Assembly: GCF_003477885.1 (NCBI RefSeq)
Contig: NZ_QUEE01000008.1
Span: 62,001-126,000, forward strand
Length of the DNA: 64,000 nt
Direction of reading: 5' to 3'
Source of the DNA: Lachnotalea sp. AF33-28
GTDB taxonomy: Bacteria; Bacillota; Clostridia; Lachnospirales; Lachnospiraceae
The translations under genes and the position numbers were made by a program. Positions 59,307 through 64,000 of the stretch are shown piece by piece; within the stretch, counting starts at the first letter, position 1, and each line of letters opens with the position of its first letter. The notes beneath the pieces are model-generated. The model was not told the DNA's origin. It saw nothing but the letters and a program-made list of their open reading frames with translations, and ran no database searches.

Positions 59307-59519
59307 TTGGTAAGAGAGTATCTGCATATGAATGTTTATGATGCGTTTTTAGCATGAATGCATTTTCTCTTTGAGGAGTTTGATCATATTTATGTCTCTT
59401 TTTCCGGAGGCAAGGACAGCGGTTTGCTGCTCAATCTGGTTCTGGATTATCGGAATCAGCATTATCCGGAAAGGGCCATTGGAGGTATGCTTGCAAATGG
59501 AAATATGGTTCACGATTGA
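59307..59519 (+). pseudogene. PAPS-reductase-like (IbrA/DUF3440) remnant with in-frame TGA
   Basis: The frame from TTG 59307 reads REYLHMNVYDAFLA, a TGA at 59355-59357, then MHFLFEEFDHIYVSFSGGKD and SGLLLNLVLDYRNQHYPE before a second stop at 59517. SFSGGKDSG is the ATP-pyrophosphatase P-loop of the phosphoadenosine phosphosulfate reductase family, as in IbrA/DUF3440. The rest of the roughly 400-residue protein is missing and the metallo-beta-lactamase gene starts within its end. Confidence 0.7.
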
Positions 59520-60258
59520 TCAGATTGATGAAGGTACATATATTATCAGCGAATACCGGCATTGGGAGGAGACGCATTGCTATCTGTTAAATGGCTCCAG
59601 CCGCAGCTTATTGATTGATACGGGTCTGGGAATCTGCAATATTTATGATGAAGTAATGAAGCTGACAAATAAGCCTGTTACGGCCGTTGCCACCCATATT
59701 CATTGGGATCATATTGGCGGCCATAAGTATTTTCCGGACTTTTATGCCCATGCGGAAGAATTGAGCTGGCTGAACGGTGAGTTTCCGCTGACAATAGAAA
59801 CAATCAGAGAGATGGTGGCAGACCGCTGCGATTTACCAGACGGTTACGATACAGGCACTTATGAGTTTTTCCAAGGGACGCCAACAAAGGTACTGGAGGA
59901 TGGAGAGAATATTGAATTAGGTGGACGGAATATACAGGTATTGCATACCCCGGGCCATGCTCCGGGGCATATGTGTTTCTGGGAATCAGACAGAGGTTAT
60001 CTGTTTACCGGAGACTTGGTTTACAAGGACACTTTATTTGCCTATTATCCGTCAACAGACCCAGACGCATACCTTGCTTCTCTTGAAAAGATTTCGGAGC
60101 TTCCGGTCAAAAAGGTTTTTCCTGCGCATCATAGTTTGGATATTCAGCCGGAGATTTTAAGCAGAATGAGAAATGCGTTCAGGGAGCTTCGGGAAGATGG
60201 TAAATTACATCACGGCAGCGGTACATTTGACTATGGAGATTGGGCAGTATGGCTATAA
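59497..60258 (+). CDS. Metallo-beta-lactamase-fold hydrolase
   Basis: A 253-residue hydrolase. The metal-binding motif HxHxDH is in THIHWDHIGGHKYF, a further histidine in HTPGHAPGHM, the bridging aspartate in FTGDLVYKD, and a last histidine in FPAHHSLDI. ATG 59497 is preferred since GGAGG lies about 11 bp upstream and family sequence begins there (MEIWFTIDQIDEGTYII). The longer frame from 59371 runs through the PAPS-reductase-like remnant in another frame and is rejected. Function may be a thioesterase or lactonase; not decided. Confidence 0.87.
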   Translation: MEIWFTIDQIDEGTYIISEYRHWEETHCYLLNGSSRSLLIDTGLGICNIYDEVMKLTNKPVTAVATHIHWDHIGGHKYFPDFYAHAEELSWLNGEFPLTIETIREMVADRCDLPDGYDTGTYEFFQGTPTKVLEDGENIELGGRNIQVLHTPGHAPGHMCFWESDRGYLFTGDLVYKDTLFAYYPSTDPDAYLASLEKISELPVKKVFPAHHSLDIQPEILSRMRNAFRELREDGKLHHGSGTFDYGDWAVWL

Positions 60259-60355
60259 AGAGAAGGAAGCAGTATAATTTAATTTAGTTGTGTGCTAAAC
60301 AAAAGGCTTTATCAGAACGAAAGAACAGCGAAAGAGGCTTGAAAGGGGCATTTAT

Positions 60356-60790
60356 ATGAAGTATGTATGTACAGTTATATCGGTAGCGGACATCAGCGCC
60401 GCAAGAAAGTTTTATGAGGAACTGTTCGGGCTAGAGGTCTATCAGGATTACGGAAAGAATATCGCTTTTACCTGTGGTCTGGCATTACAGCAGGATTTTG
60501 ACGGGCTGGTAAGTATACCAAAAGAAAAGGTATTGAAGAAATCCAATAACGCGGAAATCGTCTTTGAGGAACAGGATTTTGACGGTTTCCTGAATAAGCT
60601 GAAAGCATACTCGGACATCGAATATTTGGGAGAAGTTATCGAACATAGCTGGGGGCAACGTGTGATCCGGTTCTACGATCTGGATGGGCATCTCATAGAG
60701 GTTGGAGAGGATATGCAGATGGTAGTAAAGCGGTTCCTTGCTTCTGGAATGACTATGGAAGAAGTCTGTGAAGATGGACGTTTCCGTTGA
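60356..60790 (+). CDS. VOC-superfamily (glyoxalase-like) protein
   Basis: A 144-residue protein of the vicinal-oxygen-chelate fold. Paired beta-alpha-beta-beta-beta modules are recognised by ISVADISAARKFYEELFGL at the start and VIRFYDLDGHLIEVGED in the second half, with E in the metal-site position. Such proteins include fosfomycin and bleomycin resistance factors, glyoxalase I and dioxygenases; none can be singled out. The ribosome-binding site is AAAGGGG. It lies alone between degraded stretches. Confidence 0.85.
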   Translation: MKYVCTVISVADISAARKFYEELFGLEVYQDYGKNIAFTCGLALQQDFDGLVSIPKEKVLKKSNNAEIVFEEQDFDGFLNKLKAYSDIEYLGEVIEHSWGQRVIRFYDLDGHLIEVGEDMQMVVKRFLASGMTMEEVCEDGRFR

Positions 60791-60951
60791 TGACTTAACA
60801 AAACTTCTGAATAGTTAATTTGCAGTAGACAAATAAATTGAAATTTCTGTGCAGGCACATCATTCTTTTGTAGATGGTTTGCATATCGGACAGTTTGTAG
60901 GAAAATTGTAAAAATTGTTGAACGAAGGGTGATCAGGAGTTAGGAGATGCA

Positions 60952-61248
60952 ATGATGAAAAAGATCACAACTTTTTTTAGTGCTATGTTACTTATTATAT
61001 CATTGTCTGCTTGTTCATCAGACTTTGATGGAAGCAGAACAGGAAACGACACTCAACTAATTATGGAATATACAGCATTTAATACTACCGACACTCAAGA
61101 TTTGGTTGTTGAAGCCGGAGATATTATTCATGCAGAAATTGTGGTTGAGGATGGTCATTTATCATATAAAATTCAGAAAGATGACGAGGAAACTATCGCT
61201 GAAAGTGAAGGCATTTTCTTTCCGGTAGAATATGATTTTGATGTATAA
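60952..61248 (+). CDS. Small putative lipoprotein
   Basis: A 98-residue protein with a lipoprotein signal (hydrophobic stretch then LSACSSD). The mature part is acidic and has no known domain. Two ATG codons in tandem (60952 and 60955) are both behind AGGAG-like sequence. AT-rich codon use sets it apart from the core genes to the left. Function is unknown. Confidence 0.7.
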   Translation: MMKKITTFFSAMLLIISLSACSSDFDGSRTGNDTQLIMEYTAFNTTDTQDLVVEAGDIIHAEIVVEDGHLSYKIQKDDEETIAESEGIFFPVEYDFDV

Positions 61249-61293
61249 TTGGCACAAATTAGAAAATATGGGTTTGTCGGTAAGTAACACAAC

Positions 61294-61356
61294 AGGGAGC
61301 TGGACGGGCATCTCACAGCGGTTGGCGAGTATTTAGAAAAGCTGCTATATAGCTGA
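61294..61356 (+). pseudogene. Tail of a second VOC-like gene
   Basis: Twenty codons (RELDGHLTAVGEYLEKLLYS) end in TGA. ELDGHLTAVGE resembles DLDGHLIEVGE of the VOC gene at 60356 in both protein and DNA (GGGCATCTCA shared), so it looks like the last part of a deleted paralogue. Confidence 0.45.
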
Positions 61357-61455
61357 GCGGGAAAGAAAGTCAGAAGTTGTGGGGTTTGAAAATTTTAAGT
61401 TGCTTTTATGCGTTCTTGGTGGAAAAGGTGTATTTCAAATTGAAAGGATGGTCGG

Positions 61456-62067
61456 GTGCTAATGAAAGAAGTCATCAACTTCATTGAAGCGAATGTGGAT
61501 GGCAAAACGCTGTTTACAAAGGAATTAGTTTACGAACTTGAAAATGGTGCGTTACAGGGCGCTTACTCAGATCAAATATCTTTCTCTAATCTAAAATATT
61601 CTCAGAGCGGATTTCAGTTGGATATGTTTATTGTATCTAATGAGAAGATATGGCTCATGGGAAAGGATGGAGAACGGGAAAAATTGCGAAAAGATTTCAG
61701 TGGTGTATCCCTGTTCCGATTTGAACTGGCGAAGCGAAAAAGTACGAATAGTTTGACTGGCTGTTTTCGTTTCATTTCAGCTTCAGGGAAAAATGTGGCA
61801 GCAGAGGCTATCGTAAGTGGAATTTATGATGTGCGTCTTGAAAATGATGTGCTGAAGTTATCGGAAGATCAGGTCTTGTATCGGGATCAGCCGATACAAG
61901 AAGGGAATTTTAAGCCCGTTGCATTTCAATCGGAACATCGTTTTTATGTTAAAGCTAATAAGCTACACTATGAATACAACGGCAAGTGTTTTGATGTGGA
62001 CTCAAAAACTATGCGGCGTAACGATAGCTCCGATACCTTTCCTCCGTTTATTTCAATCGAAAAGTAA
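61456..62067 (+). CDS. Hypothetical protein
   Basis: A 203-residue soluble protein rich in beta-strand-like stretches (FQLDMFIVSNEKIWLMG, SLFRFELAKRKS). No domain is recognised. GTG 61456 has AAAGGA 7 bp upstream; ATG 61462, two codons later, is the alternative start. It seems intact, is AT-rich, and stands alone between remnants. Its role is unknown. Confidence 0.6.
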   Translation: MLMKEVINFIEANVDGKTLFTKELVYELENGALQGAYSDQISFSNLKYSQSGFQLDMFIVSNEKIWLMGKDGEREKLRKDFSGVSLFRFELAKRKSTNSLTGCFRFISASGKNVAAEAIVSGIYDVRLENDVLKLSEDQVLYRDQPIQEGNFKPVAFQSEHRFYVKANKLHYEYNGKCFDVDSKTMRRNDSSDTFPPFISIEK

Positions 62068-62303
62068 GAAATTATACTATGTTCAATGATGGAAGAAGTA
62101 AAAAGGTTGTTTTTGTTGCACATTGCTTTTAAATCAAAATTTAGGACTTGATAGGGGGAATATTCATGGCGCTGATAGCCCGGTAGTGGTAGAGAATACA
62201 CGCATACGTTGATGAAGAGAATATAGGGAGCCTTACAGACCAGATTGAAACAACGATAAAAAAGTGGTTTGGTCTGGATATTCCGGTTTGTGGGGTGAAA
62301 AAT

Positions 62304-62443
62304 ATGCAGAACAACGAATTACTGAATCATATGGATAAGCTACATACGACCGAATTGGGTGTAGTAAGAAGCAAGAGAAACCTTGCTTTGGATACCGATC
62401 ATGTTGTTGATTGGTGCAGAAATATGATATCTTCTGTTGAATC
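62304..62443 (+). pseudogene. DUF3781-like N-terminal remnant fused to another scrap
   Basis: From ATG 62304 the frame reads MQNNELLNHMDKLHTTELGV and goes on with SKRNLALDTDHVVDWCRNMI, the recognisable opening of DUF3781 proteins, then runs into unrelated sequence. The same frame is open upstream from 62193 with IETTIKKWFGLDIPV, resembling part of DUF1697, so two gene fragments are joined. Neither is complete. Confidence 0.55.
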
Positions 62444-62599
62444 ATGGAGCTGGTCTGGGATGAGGATGCTGCCTGTTACTCACGCAATGCGGTAAGCAAC
62501 CATGTGAGCAATCTGCGGAAGAAATTGAAGATAACACCGGATGGCCTGGAATATATCAAAAATGTTGTCAGCGTCGTTTATAAATTTGAAGTACCATAG
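62444..62599 (+). pseudogene. C-terminal remnant of an OmpR-family response regulator
   Basis: Fifty-one codons contain LVWDEDAACYSRNAVSNHVS and NLRKKLKI, then YIKNVVSVVYKFE, matching the winged-helix end of OmpR/PhoB regulators (recognition helix VSNHVSNLRKKL). The receiver and linker are missing. It abuts the DUF3781 scrap. Confidence 0.7.
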
Positions 62600-62689
62600 C
62601 AAAGACCACAAGGATGCCTTTTTCCATGTAGCCTTGCTTTATTCGTGATTCTTTTTTTTCGCTTGACAGAAAGCAGGAATCGGATACAT

Positions 62690-62722
62690 AGAGATGGAGT
62701 AAAATCCATCTCTTTCTTTTTG
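62690..62722 (+). terminator. Intrinsic terminator before the recombinase gene
   Basis: AGAGATGGA (62690-62698) pairs with TCCATCTCT (62705-62713), then TTCTTTTT. Confidence 0.85.
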
Positions 62723-62890
62723 CACCTACATAAATGCTATCATTTGCTTCTCTGTTTTTAAAATAAGTAAACAATATCTGAACCTCCGCATGTTCCTATC
62801 ATTTTTTATGACTGTTAAATTGTAAATTGGATAAAATAACGGTGAAATATATAAGCAGAAATTTATTTACAGTTTACGGAGGTAGTAGAT

Positions 62891-63730
62891 ATGAGAAATA
62901 GAAAATTATTCAAAGCAGATATAGAATGCTTTCGGGAACACTTGTGCCAAGAAGAAAAAAGTGCGGCGACAGTGGAAAAGTATATCCGCGATACACATGC
63001 TTTTTATCTTTTTTTGGCAGGTCAGTCAATTACGAAAGAAAGGGTAATGAAATACAAGCAAGGGCTTGTAGAAAAGGGTTACGCTGTGCGCAGTATCAAT
63101 TCCATGCTGGCGTCCATCAATAACTTACTCGGTTTTTTGAACTGCGCCGAGTGCCGCGTAAAAACTTTAAGAACACAGCGCTGTATCTATTCTGCAGAGG
63201 AAAAGGAGTTAACCAAAGCGGAGTATTTCAGGTTGGTAGAAGCAGCACGGAACAACCCACGGCTCTGTCTACTGCTACAAACGATCTGTAGTTGCGGCAT
63301 ACGAGTATCGGAACTTCAATATTTTACCGTGGAGGCAGTACAACAAGGTGAGGTTGTGATTTCCTGCAAAGGAAAGACACGAACCATTCTCGTTCCAGGA
63401 AGTTTAAAAAAGAAGCTGCTTGTCTTTACTCATAAATCCGGCATACAAAGCGGCGTGATTTTCCGTACCAAAAACGGAAAACCTATGAATCGAAGTAATA
63501 TATGGTCTGAAATGAAAAAACTGTGCCAGGTGGCTAATGTAAAAGCCAGCAAGGTGTTTCCTCATAATTTACGCAAACTTTTTGCCAGGACTTTTTATGG
63601 AATTGAGAAGGATATTGCTAAGCTTGCGGACATCCTTGGTCACAGTAATATAGAAACCACCCGAATCTATATCATGACCACAGGTATAGAACACCGCCGA
63701 AAAATTGAACGGCTGGGACTTGTAGTCTAG
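62891..63730 (+). CDS. Tyrosine recombinase / integrase
   Basis: A 279-residue site-specific recombinase. The N-terminal SAM-like core-binding domain covers about 1-95. The catalytic domain has R138 (SCGIRVSEL), a lysine at 160 or 162 (SCKGKTR), H225 and R228 (HNLRKLFA), H251 (ILGHSNIETT) and nucleophile Y260 (IYIM), so all key residues are present. GGAGG precedes ATG 62891. The type resembles XerC/D-like integrases of small Firmicutes elements. Cargo on the left is decayed; the other end of any element would lie beyond the window or is lost. Confidence 0.93.
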   Translation: MRNRKLFKADIECFREHLCQEEKSAATVEKYIRDTHAFYLFLAGQSITKERVMKYKQGLVEKGYAVRSINSMLASINNLLGFLNCAECRVKTLRTQRCIYSAEEKELTKAEYFRLVEAARNNPRLCLLLQTICSCGIRVSELQYFTVEAVQQGEVVISCKGKTRTILVPGSLKKKLLVFTHKSGIQSGVIFRTKNGKPMNRSNIWSEMKKLCQVANVKASKVFPHNLRKLFARTFYGIEKDIAKLADILGHSNIETTRIYIMTTGIEHRRKIERLGLVV

Positions 63731-63747
63731 CGGTAAAGTCAAAAAAA

Positions 63748-63773
63748 CACTACATAATTTACATTATGTAGTG
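63748..63773. repeat. 11-bp perfect inverted repeat after the recombinase
   Basis: CACTACATAAT (63748-63758) and ATTATGTAGTG (63763-63773) with a 4-nt loop. An A-run lies 5' and no clear T-run 3', so it may end a minus-strand transcript or be a recombinase-linked site. Confidence 0.65.
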
Positions 63774-63956
63774 AACCCACATCAAGAATCGTTGCAAATG
63801 GAATATGATGAATGGGAGTTACAGTAAAAAAGGCGCACGAAAGCACGCTCTCGGCTATTTTTTCAAAAAAGCATGGAGGGCGTACTTTTGCTGCCTTTAT
63901 AAGAACTAATGCTACTTATTAAGTTTTAGGGAACATTTTTTGTTTGCGAAAATCGC
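63774..63956. other. Noncoding stretch at the right edge
   Basis: No supported gene was found here. The sequence is AT-rich with short A- and T-runs. Confidence 0.5.
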
Positions 63957-63985
63957 TTGATTTTTATAAGCTTAGGTGATATAAT
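63957..63985 (+). promoter_or_regulatory. Promoter pointing out of the window
   Basis: TTGATT (63957-63962), 17 bp, TATAAT (63980-63985). It should drive a gene beyond the right edge. Confidence 0.7.
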
Positions 63986-64000
63986 TTAGGTTATATCATA

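Noticed and set aside
59371..59496. Longer N-terminus for the metallo-beta-lactamase-fold protein
   Set aside because: That stretch is the PAPS-reductase-like remnant read in a different frame; family sequence begins at 59497.
1..64000. CRISPR array, rRNA or intact insertion sequence
   Set aside because: No regularly spaced repeats, rRNA-like sequence or complete transposase gene was seen.

Overview
The window reads as chromosome of a spore-forming Lachnospiraceae-type Clostridia (inference). The evidence is a Firmicutes-type Cys T-box ahead of cysE-cysS, rpsO-pnp, mini-RNase III, an iscR-iscS-iscU-mnmA cluster, a SpoVB-like flippase, a pyrophosphate-type phosphofructokinase, an oleate hydratase, and many very large cytosolic hybrid histidine kinases. 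No rRNA, CRISPR array or intact insertion sequence was seen.

Layout. 0-6.4 kb: end of a sugar ABC importer permease, a GH127-type glycosidase, a purine permease, tRNA-Val and tRNA-Met, a PAP2 phosphatase and a CPBP protease. 6.4-9.5 kb: an accessory patch holding an XRE-HipA-like fusion between gene scraps, then a frameshifted glycine-rich surface-protein relic. 9.6-18.6 kb: housekeeping (diacylglycerol kinase, ispF, T-box, cysE, cysS, mrnC, rlmB, rpsO, pnp, PHP phosphatase). 18.6-25.4 kb: a DUF5688-like protein, tRNA-Arg, a membrane hybrid kinase with two solute-binding domains, an SH3b wall protein and queA.

25.5-41.2 kb is the most unusual part. A GNAT acetyltransferase fused to a hybrid kinase is followed by a 1776-residue REC/GGDEF-like/EAL/NTF2-like/PAS/kinase/REC/REC protein and an overlapping HPt gene, so a whole phosphorelay is laid out in one transcription unit with a c-di-GMP phosphodiesterase built in. 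A TetR regulator, oleate hydratase and a DtxR repressor come next, then a fourth hybrid kinase carrying a GGDEF domain. None of these kinases has a recognisable DNA-binding partner here.

41.2-57.3 kb is ordinary core metabolism and maintenance: an RluF-like pseudouridine synthase, ligA, metA (acetyl-CoA type by E111), an ABC-F ATPase, PPi-phosphofructokinase behind a cre-like box, a beta-propeller protein, a GltD-like oxidoreductase, SpoVB-like flippase, the Fe-S/tRNA-thiolation cluster, a lipoprotein amidase and tRNA-Ser. From tRNA-Ser to the end the DNA is more AT-rich and is a gene graveyard: remnants of SLOG, HAD, PAPS-reductase-like, VOC, DUF3781 and response-regulator genes lie among a few intact small genes, ending at a tyrosine recombinase. 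This looks like a decayed, repeatedly used insertion region.
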